This document shows, piece by piece, positions 7,740-16,425 of a stretch of DNA of 44,114 nucleotides. Numbering within the stretch: position 1 is the stretch's first letter; the number at the start of each line of letters is the position of its first letter. Under the pieces are notes generated by a model, which was not told the DNA's origin, did no database searches, and saw only the letters and a list, made by a program, of their open reading frames with translations. A program made the position numbers and the translations under genes. Source of the DNA: Candidatus Obscuribacterales bacterium (GTDB lineage: Bacteria > Cyanobacteriota > Vampirovibrionia > Obscuribacterales > Obscuribacteraceae); contig JAIETE010000137.1 of assembly GCA_019745505.1 (NCBI GenBank), positions 1-44,114 on the forward strand, given 5' to 3'.

Positions 7740-8351
7740 CTAGTGTGACCATTCCGATGGTGCGTATCTTCGCAGCTTTCTCACAAAGGACGGGTCGACC
7801 ATGCATACTCCATTTTCGCAGCCGCTGGAAGCAACTGTGGCGAGCAGATTCTTGTCGTCCGGCATCAGTGGAAGAACGAGTAGTCCTGTTTGCAATATTC
7901 GCGTCGTGCTATTGCTTGTTGCGGAGACTATGGTATCTAAGACTTGCGCTGCAATACCGGGGTCGAACCAGACCGTACCCAGCCTAAGGCTCCGAATTGC
8001 CATTTCCAGACCTTTGTCGTTGTCCTTGAGGACATAACCATCGGCGCCGGCATCCATCGCCGCGAAAATGTCTTCCGGTTTGTTGTTAGCGGTCGAAATC
8101 AGCACTCGCACACTTGGATGCAACTTTCGGATTTGCCGTGTCAGCTCGATACCATCAATATTTTGCGCCGGCAGATTCAGAAGGACCACATCGACGGTTT
8201 TGTTGGCGAGACTCTGCAGAGTTTCCTCTTGTGAGCTGGCTTCCGCTGAAACAGCAATGCCCTGGAGATCCGCTAAAACTGTCTGAATGCCTCGACTACT
8301 GCCGTCGTTGCTCAGTACATTTACAACTTGAATTGGTGCTGCAGGTGCCAT
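7740..8351 (-). CDS. Pseudo-receiver response regulator, NarL-like, with degenerate C-terminus
   Basis: A 203-residue protein with a NarL-type receiver fold over residues 7-125. The phospho-acceptor Asp is replaced by Asn (VVLLNLPAQN), and the acidic pair after strand 1 is absent (VLSND). The conserved Lys (GYVLKD) and a Ser in the switch position (LISTAN) remain. The region after 140 sits where a LuxR helix-turn-helix would be. It keeps a similar hydrophobic pattern (LPLMPDDKNLLATVA) but lacks the usual LTxRE start and recognition helix. It therefore probably does not respond to phosphorylation and may not bind DNA. It is the promoter-proximal gene of the run ending at 4812. Confidence 0.75.
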   Translation of the reverse strand: MAPAAPIQVVNVLSNDGSSRGIQTVLADLQGIAVSAEASSQEETLQSLANKTVDVVLLNLPAQNIDGIELTRQIRKLHPSVRVLISTANNKPEDIFAAMDAGADGYVLKDNDKGLEMAIRSLRLGTVWFDPGIAAQVLDTIVSATSNSTTRILQTGLLVLPLMPDDKNLLATVASSGCENGVCMVDPSFVRKLRRYAPSEWSH

Positions 8352-8456
8352 TAATCATCCAGGCCGCCGGGTTCGATAAAGTATATGCCACGTTGCTGGG
8401 TCGTGTAAAATCTCGTAAGTCTTTCGACAACTGTCATGAGCATGGGGAATGTGGCG

Positions 8457-9269
8457 ATGAATGCCAATAAGGCGCTTTGGGAAAAGGGAAATTTCTCGCG
8501 AATTGCCGAAAGCATGAGGGAGAGCGGCGCGACTGTAGTTAAGAGTCTCGCTATTACCAAAGGGCTAAAGGTTCTGGACTTGGGCTGTGGAGACGGGACC
8601 ACGGCGATACCTATGGCTGAGTTGGGCGCTGAAGTTTTGGGCGTAGATATTGCCAGCAATCTCGTTGCTGAAGCAACGAGACGAGCAGGCGAGCTTGGTC
8701 TCTCGAGCTGCAGCTTTCAGGAAGGCGATGCTTGCGATCTGCTGGGCTTGCAAGACGATTCCTTTGACTTGGTCATATCGATGTTTGGGGCAATGTTCGC
8801 TCCAAAGCCATTGGCTGTCGCCAAGGAAATGATACGAGTCGCCAAGCCGGGTGGTCGAATTGTCATGGGTAACTGGATTCCTAACGATCCCACACTCGTC
8901 GCTCAAATCCTGAGAATCTGTTCCGCCTATACGCCTCCTCCTCCTGAGGGTTTCGTCAGTCCAATGAAGTGGGGGGACGAGAGCGAAGCAGTTGAGCGCT
9001 TCACGGTCGCAGGTGCAGCGCGCGAGAAGATTGCTTTTGTCAAAGACACTTACACATTCAACTATCCGGGCACGCCTTCTGAATTTCTTCAAGCTTTCAA
9101 AATGTACTATGGTCCCACTATGAATGCGTTCGAAGCAGCGGAAAAAAGTGGCAGAGCTGCTGATCTGCATGATGAGTTGGATGCTTTGTTCACCAGTCAA
9201 AATCAGGGCGGCAGCCATGGTACGACTTCAATTCCTGCCACCTTCTTGCGGGTAACCGTAACTGCCTGA
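8457..9269 (+). CDS. Class I SAM-dependent methyltransferase
   Basis: A 270-residue Rossmann-fold methyltransferase. Motif I is VLDLGCGDGTTA, motif II ends in VLGVDIA, the acidic motif is EGDACDL, motif IV is FDLVISMFGAMFAP, and the later segment AKPGGRIVMGNW is typical of UbiE/Methyltransf_11-type enzymes. The C-terminal third (PPPPEGF, then a helix EFLQAFKMYYGPT) matches a common family of small-molecule methyltransferases of unknown substrate. ATG 8436 and 8442 are in frame, but ATG 8457 has GGGGA eight bases upstream and gives the usual family N-terminus (MNANKALWEKG). It is divergent from the pseudo-receiver gene. Substrate unknown. Confidence 0.87.
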   Translation: MNANKALWEKGNFSRIAESMRESGATVVKSLAITKGLKVLDLGCGDGTTAIPMAELGAEVLGVDIASNLVAEATRRAGELGLSSCSFQEGDACDLLGLQDDSFDLVISMFGAMFAPKPLAVAKEMIRVAKPGGRIVMGNWIPNDPTLVAQILRICSAYTPPPPEGFVSPMKWGDESEAVERFTVAGAAREKIAFVKDTYTFNYPGTPSEFLQAFKMYYGPTMNAFEAAEKSGRAADLHDELDALFTSQNQGGSHGTTSIPATFLRVTVTA

Positions 9270-9362
9270 TCGTCTCTTGAGTTTGATCGATTTTTGGATC
9301 TTTGCGCGGCAAGCACCCTTACATAAAGAAGCTAGAATGACCTTTGGATTGGAAACTCTGAC

Positions 9363-10613
9363 ATGAAGAAACTTCTGAACACCAAGCTCATCGTATCGAT
9401 TACGTTGTCTTTAGCGTTTTTGCCATTGCAGTGTGCAAGTGCTGCCGAAGAATCAGACTTGGATATCGCCGGTACTCCAATCAAAGATAAATGGGCTCTA
9501 TTGGTCGGTATCAGCAAGTTTCAGAATTCATCGATGAATTTGAAATATGCTGCTAAAGATGCCGCCGATTTTCGCGATTTTCTTGTCAGCAAGTGTAATT
9601 TCGCCCCTGATCACATCAAGCTCGTCACGGACGAAGGCGCCACCAAAGACAGAATTCTCGACATACTCGGAGATAGCTGGTTGCCCCGAGTCGCTCTTCC
9701 TGAAGATTTGGTGCTGATATTCATTTCGAGTCATGGCAGTCCTTCATCCATGGACGTGGCGGGAGTAAATTATTTGGTTGCTCACGATACCAATCCTGAC
9801 AAACTTTTCACGACCGGAATTCCGATTCAACATCTTGCTGCCACAATCAAAGAGAGAGTGCACAGTAATCGCGTTCTCGTCATACTGGATGCTTGCCATT
9901 CGGGAGGCGCTGCTGAGGCTAGTAAAGGCATAAGACGTGTGGGCAATGTTGACGCTGCAGCTGTTGCACAGGGAGCCGGCTCGATTGTGATCTGCTCAAG
10001 TTCCAAGAGCGAATCGTCTTGGGAGGCAAAAAACAAGCCTAACGGGGTTTTTACGAGCGCCTTGATGGAAAGTCTTAAGGCTGGCGGTTCAACTACGAAA
10101 CTGCGTGACGCGTTCAATCTCTTGAAGGATAAGGTGCAGCAGCAGGTTGTCTCCGAAAGAGGGGTAACCCAAACACCAGTACTGGAAGCAACTAAATGGA
10201 AGGGTGAAGATTTGATACTGGCAGCGGTGCCGACGGCTCCTCGACCGGCTCCAAAAATCGATGACGAACCTGCTCCCCCGGTGCGTGCTTCTTCTTCTTC
10301 CTCAGAGAAGACACAGTCGGTTGGAAAAGCGTCTCAGGGAACGATCCCCGACATTGCCGGCGATTTTGCCGGAACCAATGGTTTTACCTATCATTATTGG
10401 CAAAAGGGGCGGTCTTGCGGTTGGGCGATGCCTCTTCTCGGAATGACTGGCTCTGGAGAGATTTCTGCCGATGGAAAGAAAATGGAATCTAAATGGTGGG
10501 GAACAGTAAGCGGAACCTGTGGTGTCGATCTTGAGGTCGACCAGGATGGAAAAGTCGTCAAAATGAATTGCGATAATGGAACGATATTGACGCGAGTCAA
10601 CTACGGCAAGTGA
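9363..10613 (+). CDS. Secreted caspase-family (C14-like) protein
   Basis: A 416-residue protein with a Sec signal peptide (cleavage near ASA-AE, residue 28) and a caspase-fold domain over about residues 40-270. The catalytic His124 lies in ISSHGSPSS and Cys178 in ILDACHSGG. Asp before the Cys is kept, as in metacaspases and orthocaspases that cut after Arg or Lys, so basic P1 specificity is a fair inference. A Pro/Ser-rich linker (about 285-325) leads to a C-terminal domain of about 80 residues with three Cys and several aromatic residues (HYWQKGRSCGW, KWWGTVSGTCG) that I do not recognise. The 3' end overlaps phzF by 13 bases. A longer paralogue lies at 39749. Confidence 0.87.
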   Translation: MKKLLNTKLIVSITLSLAFLPLQCASAAEESDLDIAGTPIKDKWALLVGISKFQNSSMNLKYAAKDAADFRDFLVSKCNFAPDHIKLVTDEGATKDRILDILGDSWLPRVALPEDLVLIFISSHGSPSSMDVAGVNYLVAHDTNPDKLFTTGIPIQHLAATIKERVHSNRVLVILDACHSGGAAEASKGIRRVGNVDAAAVAQGAGSIVICSSSKSESSWEAKNKPNGVFTSALMESLKAGGSTTKLRDAFNLLKDKVQQQVVSERGVTQTPVLEATKWKGEDLILAAVPTAPRPAPKIDDEPAPPVRASSSSSEKTQSVGKASQGTIPDIAGDFAGTNGFTYHYWQKGRSCGWAMPLLGMTGSGEISADGKKMESKWWGTVSGTCGVDLEVDQDGKVVKMNCDNGTILTRVNYGK

Positions 10614-11464
10614 ATTGCAGCGGTGCCGGCAACTTGCACCAAATCAATTTCGCCTTCATGCATTCTGATACGCACAAAAATGCTGCTCTTTTTGCCCATC
10701 GCTTCGCCTTGCACAATTTCGAATTCGTTGAGCTTCTCTGACAAATAACCGTTGTGTGTGAGATACGCACCGAATGCCCCGGCGGCAGCACCAGTGGCTG
10801 GATCTTCCGGAATCCCAATGGTTGGGCAAAAATTTCTTGCATAGAACAGCTTTGGACTATCTGCGAAAAAGACATGCGCTGTCGCCGCGCCGCAATTAGT
10901 GAGAATCTTCGACAGCCGTTCTGCATCGTATGAAATGCCGTCCAAAGTATGTTTTGATTGAACTGGTACCATCAAGTGCCAATTTCCTGTGTTGGATAGC
11001 CCAAGGGGTAAGGTCTGATGCAAGTCTACTTCTTGTATGTTCAAAGCGTGCGCAACTTCCTTTGTGCTAACCTGTGGCGAACGAAATTCCGGTGCACGCT
11101 GCGTCATCGTGACAAAAGTTCTTCCGTTTTTCTTCTCGATAGCTACCGGAAGGATGCCTGCTTTTGTTTCTTGAGTGATGTTGCAAATGCCTGAGTCGAT
11201 GTTCAGTTTCCCAAGCTCCGCCATCATGTAAAAGGTGGCAATGGTAGCATGTCCGCAGAAATCGATTTGTGACTTTGGCGTATAGAATTCAACGTTGAAA
11301 TCCGCATTTTTGCTATGGGAAACAAAGGCTGTTTCTGATGCTCCGATTTCGTAGGCTAATTGCTGCCTCTCTTTGGCACTGAGCTGGTCCGCTTCGAGTA
11401 CTACACCGGCACGGTTTCCCTCAAATCTATTGGTGGTGAAAGCATCAACCATGTAGGCTTTCAT
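10601..11464 (-). CDS. PhzF family isomerase/epimerase
   Basis: A 287-residue member of the PhzF/diaminopimelate epimerase-like fold. Family marks are the N-terminal VDAFTTNRFEGNRAGVV, the catalytic Glu region IGASETAFV, FYTPKSQIDFCGHATIA, and the C-terminal GIPEDPATGAAAGAFGAYL. No other phenazine genes are present, so it is a stand-alone PhzF-like enzyme of unknown substrate, as in most bacteria. ATG 11464 is preceded by AAGGAGAA. It lies 52 bases downstream of the MarR-GNAT gene on the same strand and may be in its regulon. Its last codons overlap the end of the caspase gene, with no room for a terminator between them. Confidence 0.9.
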   Translation of the reverse strand: MKAYMVDAFTTNRFEGNRAGVVLEADQLSAKERQQLAYEIGASETAFVSHSKNADFNVEFYTPKSQIDFCGHATIATFYMMAELGKLNIDSGICNITQETKAGILPVAIEKKNGRTFVTMTQRAPEFRSPQVSTKEVAHALNIQEVDLHQTLPLGLSNTGNWHLMVPVQSKHTLDGISYDAERLSKILTNCGAATAHVFFADSPKLFYARNFCPTIGIPEDPATGAAAGAFGAYLTHNGYLSEKLNEFEIVQGEAMGKKSSIFVRIRMHEGEIDLVQVAGTAAIHLP

Positions 11465-11516
11465 GGCAATTCTCCTTTTCTTTGATTCTCAAGTTTATGT
11501 TGATTTCGCGACCGGT

Positions 11517-12473
11517 TTAGTTCGATTCCGAACGCACATCCAGTTTCATTACTAGATCTACTCTCGAATACTTGGATTTGTGTTCTGATGAAACTGGTTT
11601 GAAACCAGTCTTCTTGTAGAGCTGCACAGCAGCCGCGAGCTTTGTATTAGTTTCGAGTGACACGCAAGTTGCGCCCAAAAGCTTGGCGCGTTCTATGCAA
11701 GCGAGAAGGAGTTTTTTTCCAAGACCGAGTCCTTGGAAGTTCTCTGAAACAGCCATTTTTGCAATCTCGTAGGTTGAGTCGTCTAGTTTCAGGAGTGCAC
11801 ACGTTCCCGCGATCTTATCGCCAAGACGAATAAATAGAACTGCTCCGCCGTTAGCGATGATGCGTTCGGGATTCGAGAGGACTTCTCTATCTTCGTCCTC
11901 GATAAAAAAGAATTTCTTGATCCAGGCTTCGTTGAGTTTACGGAAGTCATCTTTATAGACTGGCTCAAAATCAACGATTTCTATCTTTTGACTTGTGATT
12001 GCGCTGTTTTGCGTGAACCTACTTAGCAGGCTCTTCTTATCTAGCGATGACTCCAAAGCTTCAATTGCCGGAATTAGATCGTGACCGCTTTCTTCCATTG
12101 TTTCTGATACAGACATGCGAATGATCCTCCACGATTCTGTAAGTTCTCTGTGTAGCTTCTGACCTCTTTTAGAGAGAGACAGGATGCGCTTTCTCTTGTC
12201 CTTTGCGTCTGACTCGGCAACAATCATTCCTCCCGACAAGAGTTCTTGTGCAATTTGGTTAACCGCAGGGTGGGTCACACCAATTGCTTTTGCAATTTCA
12301 ACTATGGATGCTTCCTTTTTGCTGGCCAGTAAATGAAAAATCGGAAACCAGCGTGGGTCGAACTCAATATTTTGCGCTGCATAAATAGAAGCGACCTCCT
12401 GGCTGATTCGGTCCGAGAGGCGCCTAAGGCGACTACCTAGGGCAAGTCCACCTAGTTCTTCCAAATAGTCCAT
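11517..12473 (-). CDS. MarR-GNAT fusion: transcriptional regulator with acetyltransferase domain
   Basis: A 318-residue two-domain protein. Residues 1-145 form a MarR-type winged helix (SIVEIAKAIGVTHPAVNQIAQELLSGG, then a wing KRKRILSLSKRG). Residues 165-315 form a GNAT acetyltransferase with the acetyl-CoA loop in VSENFQGLGLGKKLL, and LETNTKLAAAVQLYKKTGF as the last motif. Such fusions are known in several bacterial groups. ATG 12473 has AGGAG six bases upstream. A perfect 34-bp palindrome ends 29 bases before the start and is very likely its operator, so autoregulation is probable. The acyl acceptor and inducer are unknown. The divergent nitronate monooxygenase gene may be controlled by the same site. 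Confidence 0.88.
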   Translation of the reverse strand: MDYLEELGGLALGSRLRRLSDRISQEVASIYAAQNIEFDPRWFPIFHLLASKKEASIVEIAKAIGVTHPAVNQIAQELLSGGMIVAESDAKDKRKRILSLSKRGQKLHRELTESWRIIRMSVSETMEESGHDLIPAIEALESSLDKKSLLSRFTQNSAITSQKIEIVDFEPVYKDDFRKLNEAWIKKFFFIEDEDREVLSNPERIIANGGAVLFIRLGDKIAGTCALLKLDDSTYEIAKMAVSENFQGLGLGKKLLLACIERAKLLGATCVSLETNTKLAAAVQLYKKTGFKPVSSEHKSKYSRVDLVMKLDVRSESN

Positions 12474-12501
12474 AGTGCACTCCTGTGCGCCGCTTCACGG
12501 A

Positions 12502-12535
12502 AATATGTAAGCACTTACGTAAGTGCTTACATATT
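12502..12535. promoter_or_regulatory. 34-bp perfect palindrome, probable MarR operator
   Basis: The sequence is a perfect palindrome centred between 12518 and 12519, with no spacer. It consists of two abutting GTAAGNNCTTAC boxes (12507-12518 and 12519-12530) flanked by AATAT/ATATT. Two dimer sites side by side are a normal MarR arrangement. It lies between the divergent MarR-GNAT and nitronate monooxygenase genes, 28 bases from the first, so repression of one or both is expected. Confidence 0.8.
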
Positions 12536-12684
12536 AAAACCCGGCGGTCTTTCTCTGTCAAGTGACAATGGCAAAATGTTGTCTGTCCCGAAACAACCAA
12601 ACCTACTTATAGATGGAAAGCTGGGATGATGAGAGACTAGACTCTCGAACTTTTTCGGGTTGTTTGAGCCTATTGGAGAATTCG

Positions 12685-13743
12685 TTGAGCGCAGTCCTCA
12701 AAAAACTTGACCTCAAACTGCCTATTATCCAAGCCCCGATGGCGGGCGTCTCGACTCCTGCCATGGCTGCGGCGGTTTCCAACGCCGGTGCGTTGGGTTC
12801 TATCGGCGTGGGGGCTGTGGATGCTGCAGGGGCTCGAGAGATGATATTCGCGACTCAGAAGCTCACTGACCGACCATTCAATGTAAATGTGTTTTGCCAC
12901 AAGCCTGCTGAAGCTGATTCGAAACGAGAAACGGCATGGTTGTCCCGTTTGGCGCCGGAGTTTGCCAACTTCAACGCACAGCCTCCCAGTAAATTGCAGG
13001 AGATTTACAAAAGTTTTGTCGAAGATGATGCGATGCTCGATCTGTTTTTGGAGTTGTGTCCTAAGGTTGTGAGTTTTCACTTTGGTTTGCCGTCACAGAC
13101 CAAGATTGATCGTCTCAAAGAAGCTGGAATAGTGCTCTTCGGCAGCGCTACGAATTTGAGTGAAGCAAAGCAATTAGAGAACGCCGGATTAGATGCGGTG
13201 GTGGCACAAGGCTACGAGGCGGGTGGTCATCGTGGAATATTCGATCCATCTGCGACTGATGACTGTTTAGGTTTGGCTGCGTTGGTACGTGTTCTGGTGT
13301 CGAATGTAAAGGTTCCCATCATAGCTGCGGGCGGTATTATGGATGGTGCTGGCATCGTGGCGTTTCTCAATCTCGGAGCCCAAGCATGTCAGCTCGGTAC
13401 TGCATTTATTGATTGTCCCGAGTCGTCTGCAGACAGCTATTTCCGTGCGACTCTGCATTCAGAGTCAGCCTTTCATACCGTCATGACGAGAGTAATATCT
13501 GGTCGTCCGGCAAGATGTCTGGCGAATTCATTTACTGCCCTTGGGCGCGACATTGATCCAACTGAAGTTCCGGACTATCCGATTGCTTACGATGCAGGGA
13601 AGGCTTTGAATGCGGCAGCCAAAAGTGCCGGAGAAGGTGGCTATGGCGCTCAGTGGGCGGGACAAGGAGCACCGTTGGCGCGCAGCTTACCTGCAGCCGA
13701 ATTAATCGCCCAGCTTGGGAAGGAAATGGAAAAGGCTCAATGA
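12685..13743 (+). CDS. Nitronate monooxygenase (2-nitropropane dioxygenase family)
   Basis: A 352-residue FMN-binding TIM-barrel enzyme of the NMO/FabK-like family that oxidises alkyl nitronates with O2. Family marks are LPIIQAPMAGVSTPAMAAAVSNAG at the start, NVNVFCH, VVSFHFGLP, VVAQGYEAGGHRG (catalytic His region), VPIIAAGGIMDG and QLGTAFIDCPES (phosphate-binding), and RVISGRPAR. The frame is open from ATG 12613, which lacks a ribosome site and adds non-family residues. TTG 12685 has GGAGA five bases upstream and gives the usual N-terminus, so I prefer it. It is divergent from the MarR-GNAT gene and shares the intergenic region with the palindrome. Confidence 0.85.
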   Translation: MSAVLKKLDLKLPIIQAPMAGVSTPAMAAAVSNAGALGSIGVGAVDAAGAREMIFATQKLTDRPFNVNVFCHKPAEADSKRETAWLSRLAPEFANFNAQPPSKLQEIYKSFVEDDAMLDLFLELCPKVVSFHFGLPSQTKIDRLKEAGIVLFGSATNLSEAKQLENAGLDAVVAQGYEAGGHRGIFDPSATDDCLGLAALVRVLVSNVKVPIIAAGGIMDGAGIVAFLNLGAQACQLGTAFIDCPESSADSYFRATLHSESAFHTVMTRVISGRPARCLANSFTALGRDIDPTEVPDYPIAYDAGKALNAAAKSAGEGGYGAQWAGQGAPLARSLPAAELIAQLGKEMEKAQ

Positions 13744-13749
13744 CCGTTC

Positions 13750-14229
13750 TTATTTGACGTCTATCATTCCGACCCATGTCGGGTAGAACGCGACAGCCCC
13801 ATCTTTCGGAACTTCATAGCCGATGCCGCAGATTAGGCGCTGACCCTTTTCAATTTTGAATTCGGGCGTTATCGCATACTGTAATTGCTTCGTTGTATAT
13901 GGCAGTCTAAATACTTTGCCTTGTCCCGCGATAACTTGAACCGCGGTTTTCTCGCTTGCCAGCTCTTTTATCTCTTGGAACTTGTAATCACTAGTGTCCA
14001 AAGTAAAGCCCGGCCCTTCTTTCATCTCGTAGATAAGTTTCTGAGTTCCGGGCACCTCCAATTGGACGTGCGCCAGATCCGCCTTTATCACTGGAAGGGC
14101 GCCTTGTGCCTGCCCTCCGGACGCGTTTCCACCGGAGCAGCCGGTCGCAGCCATGCCCACCACTAATGCTGTGATTGCAGTTGCAGCAAACCTTACGAGC
14201 GACACTCGCTTAATTGAGCTTTTCGACAC
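13750..14229 (-). CDS. Lipoprotein of unknown function
   Basis: A 159-residue protein with a lipoprotein signal: basic N-terminus, hydrophobic core AATAITALVVGMA and lipobox ATGC with Cys31, followed by a Gly/Ser/Ala linker. The mature domain of about 110 residues is rich in Val, Lys and aromatic residues, with no family motif that I know. The start is GTG 14229 with GAGGAGA about nine bases upstream. Its end converges on the nitronate monooxygenase gene, six bases apart. Confidence 0.7.
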   Translation of the reverse strand: MSKSSIKRVSLVRFAATAITALVVGMAATGCSGGNASGGQAQGALPVIKADLAHVQLEVPGTQKLIYEMKEGPGFTLDTSDYKFQEIKELASEKTAVQVIAGQGKVFRLPYTTKQLQYAITPEFKIEKGQRLICGIGYEVPKDGAVAFYPTWVGMIDVK

Positions 14230-14395
14230 TTGGCTATTCTCCTCAGCTTTGTCGCGTTATCTTAAGCGATTTCGCTGGCTTCGGGAACCTTTTTTCTGAC
14301 AGTTGGCGTCACTACATAAATACCTAAATTGGTTGCTCGCTGTTGCACCCCTCGCGCTACTGCGTGTTTTTATGCGCCCTGGCAAAGGACTTTAT

Positions 14396-15238
14396 ATGAA
14401 CCAGCGCAGATGGAAAGGAATAGTGTGTTCCTCTACCTGTCTCTTTCTGCCTTTAGCTATTTTGCCGCAGATGAATGAGGATGGAGAGATTGTTACTATC
14501 GCCTCCTGGTATGGACCGGGCTTTCACGGGCGTAAAACAGCCTCTGGAGAGCGTTTTAATCAGAATGCGTTGACGGCGGCAAGTCGAACCCTTCCATTCG
14601 GGACAAGAGTTAAGGTCAGAAATCTCAAAAACGGGAAAACTTGCACCGTCAAGATTAACGACCGAGGTCCATTCGTAAAGGGACGTGGCATAGATTTGTC
14701 GCATGAAGCTGCACGGCGCCTTGGTATCGACGGTATAGCGAAAGTTTGCTACTCGACTGTTCCGAATTACGAATCGAAGCGCGATGTTGATAAGGATGAA
14801 ACACCAAAGGCGCCCGGAGCAGACGGTGCGCTTGAAGTTGCAGTCGCGACAGGCGTGACGGAGTCGATTGAAAAACCATTGGCAATGGCCGTTGCGCCGC
14901 CACATGCGAAAGTCGAAGCTTTGAATGAACCGCCCAATCATGAGCAACCAAGGCATTTGCTGGAAGAGCAGCCGGAGCCGTTTAGAACTCAAATAGATCT
15001 CTTGCGAGCGCAACTTAAGCCGCAAACCAAGGTTGCCGTAAAGAAGGCTGCGGTCCGAAAGCAAGTGTCGAGAACTGTTGCATACTCTCGCGTTTCTAAA
15101 AAGCATGCACGATCGAGACGCTCTCCGTACATTGCTCATCGACGGTATAAATCGAAGTTTGGAAAATCAGTGGACAGACTCACCGCGCGTGCATCCCATA
15201 TCTACCGAGGATTAAAGGGTATCTTCGCGATGCTCTAA
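14396..15238 (+). CDS. RlpA-like protein (double-psi beta-barrel) with basic C-terminal tail
   Basis: A 280-residue exported protein. A hydrophobic N-terminal segment ([17 protein letters not shown]) serves as signal or anchor. Then comes the RlpA/DPBB domain: [56 protein letters not shown] and [15 protein letters not shown], including the residues typical of RlpA lytic transglycosylases that cut denuded peptidoglycan. Many RlpA proteins end in a SPOR domain; here a long Pro/Ala/Lys-rich and strongly basic tail (KK, RR, HR clusters) takes its place. The frame opens at TTG 14303, but ATG 14396 has AAGGA six bases upstream. It lies divergent from the lipoprotein gene. Confidence 0.82.
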   Translation: MNQRRWKGIVCSSTCLFLPLAILPQMNEDGEIVTIASWYGPGFHGRKTASGERFNQNALTAASRTLPFGTRVKVRNLKNGKTCTVKINDRGPFVKGRGIDLSHEAARRLGIDGIAKVCYSTVPNYESKRDVDKDETPKAPGADGALEVAVATGVTESIEKPLAMAVAPPHAKVEALNEPPNHEQPRHLLEEQPEPFRTQIDLLRAQLKPQTKVAVKKAAVRKQVSRTVAYSRVSKKHARSRRSPYIAHRRYKSKFGKSVDRLTARASHIYRGLKGIFAML

Positions 15239-15298
15239 TGTCCAGTGTCAGACATCGTGAGCTCGCATCCAAGTCTTGTTCCCTCGGTAAAAGCAGTA

Positions 15299-15320
15299 CA
15301 GCGGAACTTTCGTTCCGCTG
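15299..15320. terminator. Hairpin between convergent genes, possible terminator
   Basis: A perfect 9-bp stem, CAGCGGAAC with GTTCCGCTG, closes a TTTC tetraloop. It sits between the rlpA-like gene and the convergent YD-repeat gene. No T run follows directly on either strand, so its role as an intrinsic terminator is uncertain. Confidence 0.5.
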
Positions 15321-15354
15321 CCCGCTTCTTCCCTCGAACTTTTAAGATCAATTT

Positions 15355-16182
15355 TTATTTCTTGATGTACTTCCCGTCTACGATGTCGAAGGACGATTCG
15401 ACTTCGCCTTTCTTGTTGCGCATTTCCAGGTGGACCGGCTTACCGGTGCTGGGGCTGAAAGTCGTCAAACGTGAGCCATTCGGCGTACGCAATTCGCTGT
15501 TGAGTTTGTCACCGTTGGAGTTGTACTTAACAGTCTCGGTAGTGTTGTTATTGTTGACGAATTCTTCCTGACGGATTTTTCCTGTGCTCGAGTCGTAGGT
15601 TCTTTGCACGGTGCCCTTGGAGTTTGTTTCGATCGCAGATTTCTCGTGTCCGGTCTTCGGGTCGAAATCTATATGTCTTTCTCCCCAGGAAGTCTTCTCA
15701 TCATGTTTAACGCGCTTGCCCGTAGTTTTGTCGTATGAGTAGGTGTCATCGTCATAGGTGACTCTGATATCCCCACTGTTGCCCACGCGGATTGTTTGAT
15801 CGAAATTGTGGGTTACATTGCCTTTTTCGTCTCTCTCAGTAATTTCGATGTTCGTTGAAGTCTCGTATGACTCTTTCATGTTCGCTGTTTTTACTTCCAG
15901 TCTAGTCTTGCCTTTTTTGTCCAGTTCGGTATGGTCGACAAACTCGCCATTACCGGACTTGGTGGTTGTTTCTACAGATTTCAATTCGCCACTGTCATAG
16001 AAATCAATTTTGGGTAAGTTGGCATTCTGGCTTTGCTTCATGTCCCAGGCTACTTGTTTTGCCACTGCCAGCCTGTCGTCCGGGCTGAGATTTTGCAGCT
16101 CTCTTGCTAGGTTTTCTGGAAGAGCGCCGCCTTCTGCGTGTTTTTCAAATTGCTTAGCCGTTGCTACAACATCGATACCCAT
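15355..16182 (-). CDS. YD-type degenerate repeat protein
   Basis: A 275-residue hydrophilic protein without signal peptide. After a helical N-terminal part (TAKQFEKHAEGG, LSPDDRLAVAKQ), residues from about 70 to the end hold roughly nine short repeats of the form Y/F-D-x-x-T-G-K followed by an alternating strand, for example YDKTTGKRVKHDEKT, FDPKTGHEKSAIE and YDSSTGKIRQEEF. These recall RHS/YD or YwqK-type repeats and predict an elongated beta structure. The frame is open to 16422, but ATG 16182 has GGGAGA eight bases upstream and the upstream residues look non-coding. Function unknown. The 16183-16425 gap holds no other feature that I can see. Confidence 0.65.
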   Translation of the reverse strand: MGIDVVATAKQFEKHAEGGALPENLARELQNLSPDDRLAVAKQVAWDMKQSQNANLPKIDFYDSGELKSVETTTKSGNGEFVDHTELDKKGKTRLEVKTANMKESYETSTNIEITERDEKGNVTHNFDQTIRVGNSGDIRVTYDDDTYSYDKTTGKRVKHDEKTSWGERHIDFDPKTGHEKSAIETNSKGTVQRTYDSSTGKIRQEEFVNNNNTTETVKYNSNGDKLNSELRTPNGSRLTTFSPSTGKPVHLEMRNKKGEVESSFDIVDGKYIKK

Positions 16183-16425
16183 CTTAGAATCTCCCAATTG
16201 CGCGCCAGTTGCGCTTGCCGGTAACTGAGTGCAATTTACCGGGGAGTTGTATCCAATTTGTTTATCTGCACGAAACTTTTTGACTCTGGCTGTAAAGCTT
16301 CCCCTATGGAGGGTTTTGGGTTCTCGTCCGAGAAATGAGAGCCATGTTGAAAGATGCTGTTCTTTGCTGGAGGTAGCGTCAAAGGCGCTTGCCTCTAGAT
16401 TATGCATTTGCGAAGAATTCACAGC

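Noticed and set aside
10261..10320. Short Ser-codon run (TTCTTC) as a repeat element
   Set aside because: It encodes the Ser-rich linker of the first caspase and is not a separate repeat.
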